Of a DNA stretch of 64,000 bases, positions 1 to 11,780 are shown piece after piece (the stretch's first letter is position 1; each line of letters starts with the position of its first letter). The notes below the pieces were generated by a model that searched no databases, was not told the DNA's origin, and worked only from the letters and a program-made list of their open reading frames with translations. The stretch comes from Gordius sp. MW1. Taxonomy: Eukaryota > Nematomorpha > Gordioida > Gordea > Gordiidae. The stretch spans positions 35,960,001 to 36,024,000 of the forward strand of contig OZ038526.1 of assembly GCA_964036665.1 (NCBI GenBank), written 5' to 3'. Position numbers and translations under genes: made by a program.

Positions 1-720
1 TAATATATTTACTTGGAAATATAAAAAGAAATAGGTATCGGATGCATTGAAACTCAAATTCAAAATTAGAAATAAATAAGAAAAATTCTATCAAAAAGTT
101 AATAATATTGACATTGATAGATCCAAAAAGGAATAGAAACATTTAGTAATTTCAATGCATTCAAAGCAAAATAGTTTAGCTCATTGGTTAAACGCCTAAA
201 ATAAAGAATTAATAGCCATGCAAAATGCCAAGTAAAGACCTTAGGCGAGGTTATGGCAGTGGGCCGGGCTTCAATAGAGCGTTCTTGATTAATGGCAGCG
301 CCCCATCGGCTTGCCCCAAAGGTCCGACCCGAGGCTCGGGCCCGAAAAGACGCGTTACGGGTTGTGTCGAGCTGGGCCGGTTTAAGTTCGTTTCTGGGTT
401 AATTAGTTAAAAAATAAATAAAAGTGGGGAATAAAGATTTTTGTAATAATCTTGTTACACGTTAAAATCGATCACGATCAAATCTATAATTCAGAGTATA
501 AAAAGGGCCTTTCAGACTATTTAATTCATCAAAACGATGCCCATATTTGAGTGCCAATTTTCAATATATAAAATAGGTGAATCTGTGAATTTCTGAAAAT
601 ATTAAAAACAGCAATGAATAGACTAGCACGAAAACGAATTGTTTATCGTTTTAAGCGCATTTTATGGAGAATGAGAGAATTATGTTAAAAAAAATTTTAT
701 GTACGACCATAAGCAGTGAC
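1..720. other. Left edge, no supported gene
   Basis: No LGL C-terminal exon could be recognised here. A GC-richer patch at about 240-400 with GGGCCGGGC and GGGCCCG runs resembles other patches near 24.42-24.55 kb and 51.17-51.29 kb and may be an uncharacterised dispersed repeat. Confidence 0.4.
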
Positions 721-3700
721 TTATAACAGATTTTTATTAAACATTTTAATAAAATAGGGATAATAAATTTGAAAGGCCAACTTGATATCGTTATTTCCAT
801 CTTTACGAAACTTTCGTAGCCTGCGGAACGATTGCCTCAGTGATTTTTTAAGCGATTTTTTCATTGATAACGCGCTATCGCCTCCAGATATCATTTCTAA
901 AAACAAGCATCAAAAAGTTTATTTATTCTCATAATGTTATCTATTACTTTGGTTTAGGAGGTCTAAGATCTTACAAACCTTACCATTAAAAGAAAAGGAT
1001 ACACAAAACAACCAAAAAAAAGTTTATTATAAATAATTAAAAAGTATATAGGAGTGTGACTGGGTTTTGTTTGGTCGACCTTTAAATTAACAAAGACTTA
1101 CGGTCGGATCTGGTCTGTTTTTCAAATTTTGACTAAGCCTAGTGGTCGACTAAGAAAATTAGACCAAAAAATCTTTGGGGTCTGTTTATCTTTAGTCGAC
1201 TAACACCAAAGGCTAACCAAACAAAACCCAACCGTTTTTACAACACTAGTATATATATAGTCAGGCATGTTAATAGTTTCGAGCAACTGAATTTTAGTGT
1301 TGTAAACGACTCGGTTTTGTTTGGTCAGCCTTTGGTTGTAGTCGACTAAACATAAACAGACCCAGGATTCCTTTGGTTTATTTCTTTTAGTCTCATAAAC
1401 GGACCAATGATATTTAGACTTTACGACACTTGTATTTGTTTTCCGACAAAAGAAGTGTATGTTTCACAATATTTTTTCCTCCAAATTTACCATTAGGATC
1501 TAGCGTACACTTGTAAAAGAGGAGTCTATTAGCTAGGTAATCGAGGCAAAAGAAGCCGTGGGCAGTGCCGGCACACAACAGGCCCGTGTTCGTATCGATA
1601 GTTAAGGTTGTACAAGCAGCTGGGGGGTAGATTTGGCAGCATGTAATGATGGCTATAGAATCAGGGTCCGAGTTATTTTTACGAGTCAGGGGCTGATGGC
1701 CCTTCCACACAAAATTATCCGTGCTAAAATTTGAATTTTATATGTAGGAATATGATAAATACATATAGGTGACGCGAATAATTTTAAGTTACGACAAAAT
1801 ATGACATTTGCAGAGGAAAAACAAAATAGGGAAAAATGAAAGATGATCTTCATGGTGTTTTCTGGATAAAAATAGCGTTAGATCTCATCTACATAATAAC
1901 CTTAAACCTAAGGGAAATTGTTCCTTCCTATTACAAATTAATAAAACACGACAGATTAGTTAAGACATGGCACTTACCCGTTCAAGGTGGAAGAAACTCA
2001 TCAAAACAAACCCCACCACTGTGGAACCAAATACTTGATAAATAAGTAGAAGATTACAACTAAACGAGCGTTGGCTATATTGATTAACATTCGCTATGAC
2101 TTCTCACTTATTTAAAAAAAACTCTCAGAAACAAGTAAATTCGTTTTTAACAATTTGCCCGAACCCAAATATTGATAAAATAAAATGGACGACTAAATCT
2201 CGAATCATTAACAAAGTTATGCAAAAATAGCCGAGTGTTTGTGTATTACTGATTTTGCACGAGATTGACATCAGTCCAAGAAGCCTTTATATCGGGGCTG
2301 GGGTTATTTAGAAGCGGTAACGTGGCAATTAGGTCTCGTATAACTACGATTTGGCCCGATGCTCCACCAATGGCTAAAATTGTTTTAACTTCTTGCCTCC
2401 CACCGGGTTCGGAGCCCTTCTGCGTTGCGAAGGGTACACCCGTGGCCAAACAAATCTTGGTTATCGCTAGCCTAAGATACGGATGAGAAAATAATTTTTA
2501 TAATTACAAATTACGCTAAATATAGGGCAAAATTGTGTGTGAAACATTTAGAAAATTTATCAAAATTTGATTAAAACGTGTTAAAGTGATGGGACAAAAA
2601 AAAGGTTAAAAAGATTAAACACGACTAAGGATATGCAAAATCTATCAGTACGTATTCTATTAAAATGATCAGTTTCACCTATATGAAAGAAAACTTTAGA
2701 ATCCTTAGAGAAAACAAACTTTTATCCATCAAACTTCACAGAATTTCAACATTTCTAAGACGAAATAAGATTAAGTGAAGTTTTACACCCCGTGAAAGGG
2801 TACTTTAATAATGTGTCCTTAATACTTCAAAGTTGATTCAAATCTTAGTTTTCGACTCTGAGAAGTATAAATCAGAATTCGCAAATGCAATTGACACCTC
2901 TTAAGGTTGCCCTTTATAGCTCGATTTATGATCATTGCTAGGCTGACTCATGATTTTAATAGTATAGTATGGGAAAACTGCTGGGTTTTGTTTTGTGACT
3001 AACAATCGACTGTGGTCTGTTTTTCAAATTTCAACCAAGCCTAGTGGTCGACTAAGACTAACAGACCAAAAAACCTTTGGTTTGTTAATGTTTAGTCCTT
3101 TAAAACCGAAGGTTGACCAAACAAAACCCAACCGATTTTACAACACTATTGCATAGTCACACAAAACAACCTATCCATTACATAAATACACTAAATCGAC
3201 GCGTTTTGAGCAAAATTATATAAAAGTTAATGATAACAACCTGGGATCGTCTGTAAATGGATCAAAAACTCCGATGGATTTAAATTTGAAAAGATCTTTT
3301 TCATCTTTCTCCTGAATGGAAGATTTATCGAGAGCAATTGATTCTTCATCAGCTGGGCTGTCCAAATCAAAAAGGTGTCCGGTTTTGTATGTTAGTAAAA
3401 GATTAATTTGCCCACGAGTAGGGGTAATGTCCCATATCCTAATTGCCCCATCTTCGTGTCTATAATATTATTCGATACATAAAGGATGGTAGGTAATATT
3501 GTAAAAACGGCTGGCTGGGTTTTGTTTGGTCGACCTTTGGTTTTAGTCGATTAAAATTGGTATCGTTTCAATTGACAAAAGTTCATTTGTAAAAATCTCT
3601 AAATCTCTAGATCTCTAAACTCCCGTTCTTTAAAAAAATCGCTTCTGTGCAAAATCTAAAATAGTCAAAATCTAATATAGACAATAATTGCTTATGCGCA

Positions 3701-6700
3701 TGCTAGTTTAATAACTTTTTTATGTTTTTAACTCCACAAAATCTAATACAGGCAATAATTGCTTATGCGCATGCGCAGTTATAAGTGTGACTTAAAACCC
3801 TCTGCGTTTGGTAAGTTTTCCAATATTATTATCATTTATTTTGTAAATTTCACTTCTGTGCAAAATGTATATAGGCAAAATGTAATATAGGCAAGGGTTA
3901 GGGTTAGATTTAGATATAGGGTTAGGGTTAAATTTAGATATTTAGAGATTTTTACAAATGAACTTTTGTCAATTGAACCAGATTCATTAAAATTACCCGG
4001 ACCAATTGGTTTGTTTTTCTTGGTGGCATAAATAGACCATGGGTTTTAGGTCAAACCTTTGGTGTGTTAATGTTTGGATGACTAAAACCAATGGACGACG
4101 AAACAGGGCCCAGACGTTTTTACAACACTAGTGGTAGGTTTTGATATAAATTACTCTTTTAAGTCGAAGTTTTTTTTTTATAAATACTATCTTTATTAAA
4201 TGGTATACAAAAAATTACATACACGACTAAAAAAATATAAAAACGCGCTGTCAAAGTTAAATCAATTTTATTTGGCTAAATTTTAATTAAGCACAACTTA
4301 TCCACACTTTTCGCACACATTATTACGTAGTATCATAATTATATACATGCTAAAATACCATAAAATTTATGAGCCGATTTTGTATTGGATTTAACAATTA
4401 TTACAAGTAATTTGTTTTTAAACGAAGGCACTACTACGTAATGAAGGTACGAAACTTTAAAATTTAAGACTAGCAAAATTAAAAATCCCATAGTAAATTA
4501 ATGAAATATAATTGAATTGAATAAAATCGATGTTAAGGCATGGGCGTAGCCAGCATTAGAATTATGTGAGGGGGGGGGCAATGATAATTTAGGCAGGGGC
4601 AAAAATGATGTTTTTCGAAATTTTAGCCATAATTTTAATAAAAATTTCAACAATTTTTTTGGAGGAAGGCAGCCGCCCCTCTCTGCCCCCCCCCTGGCTA
4701 CGCCCCCGGGTTAAGGTATCACATTTAAAGTACCCCGAAACGAAATATTCTGGTTCTAGGTGATATTCCTTGATTCCAGACTTTTCAAAATCCACTTTAA
4801 AATTACTAAAATCTCCAGAAATAACGCCTTTAACGGGCCAACTCTGTTTTAGATCGGGGCAAGAGTGTCCGAAATTGAGAAGTTTATTATCGTCGTACAA
4901 ACAAGCTGTAATGGCTGAGGCGTGAATGCACATTAGGTAAGGGGGCTGAATTGTTTTAAAGCCCGGGCCCGTAGTCAGGTCCACGGCTAAAAGTTCTTCG
5001 TCGGTTAATATCAGCAAAACACTTCCCGCACCTACCAAAAATTGTATTTTGGTTTAAAATGTCATTGATGTTATATTTGTAAATGTTTGTAAAAACGAAA
5101 AAAGCTGATCTTCTTTATTAGCTTTAATAAATAAACTTGGCAACGCCGCATAAAAACTTGGCAAATAACTTATCATACTCATAATTTCATCCGTCGTAAA
5201 ATTATAGATGTGTCATTTAATCGCTAAGTTTGTTTTAAAGTGTATATATAATTAATGTAGTTCGGAGGAGAGACAAAAATATATTTTCGCACATATCAAA
5301 AGATCTGCCTTATTTTAAGTAATTCGGGCCAAAAACTCAAAATATTCCTTAAAGATTTTAAGACAGAAAAATTTATCTCTTACAGAGATATGCCATTAAA
5401 AAATTTTTCTTTCTTACGATTAGCACATTTTTAAATTTATATATTCCAGGACTAATGATATCAATAAACAAAATTATATAAACATCTTTTCCGCAAGTAA
5501 CACTGAAGAAGAGGTCTCCTCTAATTAGTGTTTTGTAAAAAGGGTTGGGTTTTGTTTGGTCGCCCTTTGGTTTTAACGTCGACCAAACAAAATCCAACCC
5601 TTTCTACAACACTACATGGTACATTAATGGCGACTCACTTGTCGTATCCGCTGACTGATCTCCGATCACGATAATATCATTAACTTTGGAAGGTACTTCG
5701 AACGTGGTTTGTACAGTGAAATTTTTGAGGGACATTATGGTCACGGTATTTTTATCACCATTTACACCGTCTCGAGGCATACCACCCACAAATATGATTG
5801 TATCATCTCCTACGATTACTTCATCACCTTCATTTTCGCTGCGTGCAATAATTATGAAATTGGTATTTTTAAAAGAAAAATTAATAGTTTGTATATATTT
5901 TTTACACGAGGAATGTGCTCATGGGCGTAGCCAAGTAGGGGCAGGCCCCCCCCCAAATCAAAAAATTTGTTAAATTTATTAAAATTATGGCTAAAATATC
6001 AAAAAATAATCATTTTGCCCCTTCCTAAATCATTATTGCCCCCCCCCCCCCTTCTAATTACAATGCTGGCTACGCCCATGAATGTGCTTTTAACATCATG
6101 GTAGGCAAATATCTAGTTATATACCTTCGATTTATAATTGTCGTCCATTTAACGTGGGTGATTGGTTTGTTAGACTTGGTCTCTGAATATATTTTGTGCA
6201 AAAACGAATAAATAAATAAATAATTAAATAAATAAAACTGTTTACTCAACGAAAAAGTTTTGATAATATATATATATATTAATACTATCAGGCACGTGTG
6301 GTGCGTTTGTTTAAAAAACAAATCCTGCCTAACTGATGGGAGTTGTTTAGCCAGGATTGGAATTAGAGGGGGGGGGGGGTATAAATATGATTTAAGGAGG
6401 GGCGAAATAACATTTTTTTTTTGTCATAATTTGATAAAAATTTAATATTTCGGATTTAAAGGGGGGGGGCAGCAGCCCCTCCCTGCCAAATCGTTTTAAA
6501 ATAAAAATAGGAAAAGGGCTAGTTTCTTGCAAATAAACCCAAAATAAATAATACTGTTAGAAGAAACTTTATTTAACATTTTGCCCATTTTATATATAAG
6601 ATACACTAGAAATTCAAATTCTTTATTCTTAAAAAAGAAAATTAATATATATGTGTCAAACCAAGTAAAAGTTGAAAACGCGTAGATCTCCACTTGTGAT

Positions 6701-8710
6701 AAGGATACACAATGCCCCAGAAAACGTGCTTACAAAATTGAGGTTATTCGCTAAACTTATGTTTTGAATTTTAATAAAAATTATTTAATTATTTGCTATA
6801 TTAAAATTAAAAACCGTAAAAAAATTATTTTCAAGCGTCAATAATTTAGTGCTAGAAATTGTTATAATAAAGCTCAACAAATTTTTTTTACATGTTAAAT
6901 ATCTTGCTAAATGATCAATATTGAAACCTGGGTGTTGTCTACTTAATCTATATTTAAGTTGTTCTATAATATAAGGGTTTTAAGGGGGGGGGGGTTGGTC
7001 TAGGTTAACTTGCAAATATAAATCAAAATCAGTTTTTACAAGTTAGACTTGTAGTCAACTGAATAATTAACAGAAACTTTTTTTACTATATTGAGACAAA
7101 TAACTAATTTAATCTGGAATCTAGTGAGGGAAGGTTAAACAAAACTTTTGCAAATTTATAATAATTCTCTAAGGCTTATTACAGATAACTGTCCAAAAGC
7201 CAACATTATAATTTAGTAGGCAAACTAAGCAATATTTGTATGTTAGACCTTTTATCTATTTACCTATATTTTAATGGTTGGTATAACTTAAGCAATGAAA
7301 GTCTATATAAATTTTTTAATGATTTTTTTATAGGCGAATAAAAATTATAATTTAATATAATAAAAGAGTCATCTATTTGCTTACCAAATGGGTAAAATTC
7401 CTGAGTTGCTTCAGTTTTAACAATTGCATTTTTCTTTTCCATAGCTGATATGTAGTCATCATCTTCTTTAATGGGAACTTTTAAATTTTGAAAATTTTCA
7501 AAATCAAAATTCCAAATAAATAATGATCCATCAAAGTGTGATGTAACAAATGTCAAATTTTCTGATAAAAAATCTTGTAGTAAATACTGAGGGTTAACAC
7601 TTATTGACTCCAAAACCTATTAAAAATTTCATTTTCTCTAGATGGTCAATATTAAAAGAACCTTTCCATGGTTAAAATACGTAATAATTTGTTTATTCAA
7701 TTCGTTCCATAAAATAATGTAATAATTTTTCAGGGAAATTAATAGATATGATGTAGATACATCAGATTCATTATTGTCTTTTGAAAGGGCAACTATGTTG
7801 CAAATGGAAGAAGTCAATTTATCTTTAGATTGTGTCAGGTTTCTAATGTTATTAATAATTACATAAAAAATAAATTAAAAATTATCATTAATATTAGGAA
7901 TTATATGTAGATTGAACTTTAAAATTAGTACTTATAAGATTCATATAATGGAGTATCTTCAAATGAAAATATAAATGGCTCTATTAAACCAAAATTGTCT
8001 AACTGCAATAAATGAATTTCTCCACAGTTTGTTCCTATGTATAAAAAGTTTGATAAATTTAAGGTGCATGTGATGGCAATTGTTGAAATTGAAAATTTTT
8101 GTTTTATGGGCATGTCTTTGTGTACATTTTTCAATGGCAATAGTCTAGTAAATAAGAATATTAATATATGCAGAAATTCAACAAAAAATTCAATAATATT
8201 TTTGAAATATCTTACTTCTCCATTAAATCAAATGATGAAATTTGATTTAATTTAGAGCTTGTATAAGAATAAACAAATTCATAGATATGTATTTTTTCCT
8301 CTTCACTCAAAACCAATAGCCGACCCTAATAATTTGTAGCAGATGAAAATAATGATAATAATTACCTTTCCCTCAATAAATAAAAGGCATTTGATGCCAC
8401 ATCCTATTTCCAAAAATGTTTGGAGCTCAATTCCTGGTAAACCATACCTAATAAATCCAATATATAAAATGACAAATTTAAATTACAGTTTAATAAATCC
8501 ATATTTAGTTCCAACAGCAATTATATTTAATTTTCGATCGTGTGCAATTACTATGGGTTTTACAGGATATCCATAGGAGTCCTCCTATATAGGATTAAAT
8601 ATTATGCTTTTAAAATTAACTAGTGATAGGCCAAAAAAATCCTTTTGATACTTAGCCCTCTCATCAGATGGGTTTGATTTACTTTTAATGTATTTTAAAA
8701 AATTAGACAT
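721..8710 (-). CDS. l(2)gl: Lethal(2) giant larvae (LGL/LLGL) homologue, 3' end off window
   Basis: WD40 cortical polarity protein of the LGL/tomosyn family, which in the known family binds myosin II and opposes aPKC-Par6 at the basolateral cortex. Exons read on the minus strand: 8710-8621, 8584-8487, 8447-8366, 8325-8216, 8144-7932, 7842-7662, 7616-7385, 6182-6125, 5838-5639, 5031-4734, 3459-3241, 2471-2250, 1723-1491, and from 896 leftwards; all junctions are GT-AG and phase-consistent (about 745 codons before the last exon). Family blocks in order: start MSNFLKYIKSK, GRLLVLSE, FVTSHFDGSLFIWN, FVGGMPRDG, SGHEDGAIRIWD, FDPFTDDPRL, VWKGHQPL, GTAHGFFCLDY. The last exon has the aPKC switch, KKSLKKSLRQSFRRLRK, with serines near 760, 764 and 768 spaced as in the fly protein. 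The final splice donor is unresolved and the C-terminal third lies outside. First introns are only 36-40 nt. LGL rather than tomosyn, because of the aPKC motif. Confidence 0.93.
1052..1248. mobile_element. M1 MITE (TA-type TIR family), copy a
   Basis: Inverted arms: GGGTTTTGTTTGGTCGACC on the left, its complement then caacacta on the right. Lies in the last LGL intron seen. Confidence 0.75.
1295..1408. mobile_element. M1 MITE copy b, left half only
   Basis: Begins tagtgttgtaaacgactcgg and runs into the M1 arm with TTTGGTTGTAGTCGAC; no matching right arm before LGL exon 13. Confidence 0.65.
2971..3148. mobile_element. M1 MITE copy c
   Basis: Both M1 arms present (GCTGGGTTTTGTTTTG left, CAAAACCCAACCG then caacacta right) in an LGL intron. 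Confidence 0.75.
3496..4130. mobile_element. M1 MITE copy d, split by a second TIR element
   Basis: Left arm at 3496-3555 and right arm at 4060-4130 match M1. The centre is occupied by a separate inverted-repeat element at 3566-3977. Confidence 0.75.
3566..3977. mobile_element. TIR element with telomere-like core, nested in M1 copy d
   Basis: About 36-bp nearly perfect inverted ends: 3566-3604 contains caattgacaaaagttcattt and 3941-3977 is its complement. The interior has gcatgcgcag, repeated aggcaa blocks and two ttagggttag stretches. A related fragment without the ends lies at 63.77-63.82 kb. No coding capacity. Confidence 0.75.
4539..4708. mobile_element. F2 MITE (CATGGGCGTAGCC family, hAT-like)
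   Basis: Starts CATGGGCGTAGCCAG, ends GGCTACGCCC; flanked by tgttaagg and ggttaagg, an 8-bp duplication with one mismatch. Interior holds poly-G and poly-C tracts. In an LGL intron. Confidence 0.85.
5526..5614. mobile_element. M1 MITE copy e, minimal palindrome
   Basis: Only the two inverted arms remain (89 bp), so transcripts would fold into one hairpin. It lies 25 nt from the splice donor of LGL exon 9. Confidence 0.8.
5920..6080. mobile_element. F2 MITE with perfect 8-bp target duplication
   Basis: CATGGGCGTAGCC at the left end, GGCTACGCCCATG at the right, flanked on both sides by AATGTGCT (5912-5919 and 6081-6088). In an LGL intron. Confidence 0.92.
6336..6487. mobile_element. Degenerate F2 MITE
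   Basis: Retains ttagccaggattggaattag, a poly-G run and the GGGCAGCAGCCCC block near 6467, but the ends have decayed. Confidence 0.6.
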
Positions 8711-10260
8711 TCAAGTTAAACAACAACCCTGCCCTGCATGAAACTAAATAATAATAAAAAATAATAGATAAAACGCCGAATCAGATGAAATATCGATGTC
8801 TTCCAACTTGTTACTTATTTGTTAAATAATTTACATTAAGTTACTTTGTTTATGTTCAAAGTTATTAAAACATATTAACCTCATTTTTAGGGGAAAAAAC
8901 TCTTATTAAAATTTGCATTTGTAAATTTGGAAAGGTAAACAAGCAAAATCCCGTTTGCTATTATGTTTTCAAGCCAGTTATGTGCATTTAATAAAATATT
9001 TGGCTCTAAAAAAGCTAGAATTTATTTTACCTTTGTCAGTGCAAGTAGGGGAGAAGATAACAAAAGTCATAGAACAAAAAAGGATTTTTTTGAAGACACA
9101 AATCAGGCTTGATAGGTATCATGACTATCCCCTAATTTATGCTTAAAAAAACTTAATTTTAAAAAAGTGGCAGAAAAGGTTGGTTAGCCTGTTTTATTTA
9201 AAAAAGGAGCATATTGCAAATATCGCGTTTTAAATTTTTAGCATAGCCTTTTAAAAGATGGAATTTATGCGAAAAAATATAATACAACACACTTAGGGTA
9301 GCCAGGCCAGAATAGAACACTACCCTTTTTATTCGTTGTGTGATCTGAGGATCCTACACCGGCCATATATTTAAGAATAAGGGTTTTATATTAAACCATT
9401 TTACACAAAGACACGGTTTATTTAAAGAGGATAGGGGGGGGGGAATTCCTGAATTGTTTTAACGCCATCCGAAATCGAGCTAAAAAATCTGAATGATGAC
9501 ACCTATTAATCTAATTTTATTTAAAAAAATTGCGCTTCTACCCCCCTTAAATTTCTGTAATAATTTTTTCCCCTTGCACGAAATTTTAAAATTAAACAAA
9601 GAATTATAGCATTGGTATTAAATGCCCACTACTAATGTTTAAAAAACTTTGCACCAATAGGTTAACTATAAATAGATGTAATGACACGAATGAAAGTCTT
9701 AATTATATGGTGACACTAAATTATCGTAAGGTGATGGAAATTTCCACACTGAAAGTATTCATGATTTTATATTGGATTTGATTCCTCTAAACTTGACGCA
9801 TTTTGCATTACATTTTTGTCATTTTTTTTAGACTTATTAATTTTCTGAAATGCTTAATCAATAAAAGTCTTAGAAGAATTCTGCCCAAATTTTATTACAA
9901 AGTTTATTAATAAATGCATAACGAATATAATTATTTTCTAGTTTCTACTGCAAACCCAAAGAGCTTAAAATTTTATATAAAAAATGTGAATGCGCATTGA
10001 TTAGAATTCTTAATATAGTATCCACTCTCTATTAATTGTGGACAATCTTTTATAAAATTGTATTATTAACTACTCCGAAGTCGCTGGCTTTATTATGCAA
10101 ATATGATTACAACATATGATAACAATCATGTGTATAATACACTAGAAACAACGATCTTAAACGTATATATAAATACAATGTATTAATCTATTATATTACT
10201 TTCTCCCTATTTTAAAAATTGAACTCATCATGAAAGCACAGCTTTGAAATTCTTGTAGAC
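8711..10260. other. Intergenic, LGL upstream region
   Basis: AT-rich sequence with short poly-G runs (9428, 9541). No ORF with family similarity; it should hold the LGL promoter, but no core element is distinctive. Confidence 0.5.
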
Positions 10261-10269
10261 CGTCTTGTA

Positions 10270-11030
10270 AAGTTGGATTTTCAGCTATATCAATGTTTGG
10301 TTCAAGATTCGCTTTCATCGGTGTCTCTTCATTTGGCATAAACTCGGAACGTAGTCTTAATTTTAACTGGTCAGCATGTTTCTTCGTATTCCCTCATTTG
10401 TGCGGACATTATAAGAATAATGGCTTTTCCGTTCCACGATCACTCCTTTATGCCAACCTGATTTTGTTTCATTTAGAATCCACACCGGATCTCCAACCGT
10501 AAATTCTCTATAATTCGTCTTGCGATCATGCTACAGTTTTTGTTTCCACACGTTTTCCTTCTTGGGTCAATCTTAGTCAAATTGATAGCTGTTTGTAACC
10601 TTGATATATGGTTTCTTCATCCCCACACTTGTGTAATTTTTTACATGTAAAGTATTAATTGACAGATCTTGTGCGACAAAATTTTGCAGTCCTCTTCTTT
10701 GGCATTTGTAGCATTCTTTATAAAATGCTGGGCACTCGTTGATTTCATGCACCTTTCCACACCTCACATCTTTTTGTAGATGTTGACCCTTGGTCAACAA
10801 ATTTCTTTGTGGTGAAATGTTTAAATTTTGGCTTAGTTTTTTGATTAGCCACATCTATTTCATGAGTTACTACTTCATTTTTGCTAATTTCATTGCTTCA
10901 GCTATTTTATACAAATCTTCAAACGTAATTATATTTCCTTCAGAATCAATTGTATCAGACAATTTAGTTCTAACCTCAATTTCAAGAGCTTTATTTTGGA
11001 TGTCATGCAGGATCTCTCAACCTTTCATCT
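10270..11030 (-). pseudogene. Decayed Ty3/Gypsy fragment: gag zinc knuckle joined to integrase C-terminus
   Basis: On the minus strand, 11030-10800 gives gag-like peptide (KALEIEVRTKLSD, FEDLYKIAEAMKLAK) with a stop and frameshifts, followed by a zinc-knuckle-like Cys/His region (CGKVHEINECPAF then CYKCQ). At 10500-10290 the text switches to an integrase C-terminal module (TVGDPVWILNETKSGWHKG, RTNEGIRRNM). Protease, RT and RNase H are missing, so this is an internally deleted relic. No LTRs were found beside it. Confidence 0.7.
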
Positions 11031-11780
11031 AGATGTATAGTAAAATTGTTCGTGTTATGGAAATTTATTTTAAGTTTATACTAAAATTGTGTGAAACCAA
11101 CCGATAGTAATATTACTCATTTAACAATAAAGATTATACATTACTGTTATTCTTAAAAAGTTATTACTTATTTTTGGTAGAAAAATTAATAATTTAAAAT
11201 TGCTCTTCGAAAACTATAGTCAAAATGAATGGGGCATTAATATCATTTGTTTGGAGCGGGTTGGACCTGGTTCTTTGAGATTGTTATGAATATAAATATT
11301 AAATGAGTAGGGTCAGAATACAATAATCACGCCGATGCCAAACGATGATCAATCACCTGGACTAAATACATTCTATTACCAAGGGTAAATTCTAAAATTT
11401 TCTATAAAAATCAATTTTTCTTTTGCAAATATACCTTGTTCAGAAATGTTAATAAAGTTTTAAGGCTAAGAAAAATATAAGATTGCTTATGCAATAAATA
11501 GGCTCAATTAAGTTATGATCTTTGAAAGAAGTTAAATTTAAAATTGGAGCTTAAGTAATCGATAATGCTTGTTTGTTTTAAAATTGAGCCAAAGTCAATA
11601 AGGTCAATCCATTTGGCCCGTTAACTATTTTAGCTTATAGGAGGGATATTGGAGATAATTTTAAGGGCGTTGAGTTCAAGATGTTCAAACAAACTTAGGT
11701 TCTATAACAAATAGCCAAAATCAGTAATATATAAAGCATTTCAATTAACCTTTGAATATATTGATTAAAACCAAGTCATT
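11031..11780. other. Intergenic, chitinase upstream region
   Basis: AT-rich, no ORF or repeat recognised. Should contain the chitinase promoter. Confidence 0.4.

Noticed and set aside
170-215. tRNA-like A box (TAGCTCATTGGTTAAACGC)
   Set aside because: No B box at the right spacing and no cloverleaf could be drawn; at most an old SINE scrap.
3880-3940. Interstitial telomere or chromosome-fusion scar
   Set aside because: The ttaggg-like runs lie inside a TIR element and are short and interrupted.
7734-7838. Plus-strand open stretch (REINRYDVDTSDS) flanked by CAG and GT, resembling a small exon
   Set aside because: The minus strand here encodes LGL exon 6 in phase with both neighbours and matching the family; the plus-strand reading is its shadow.
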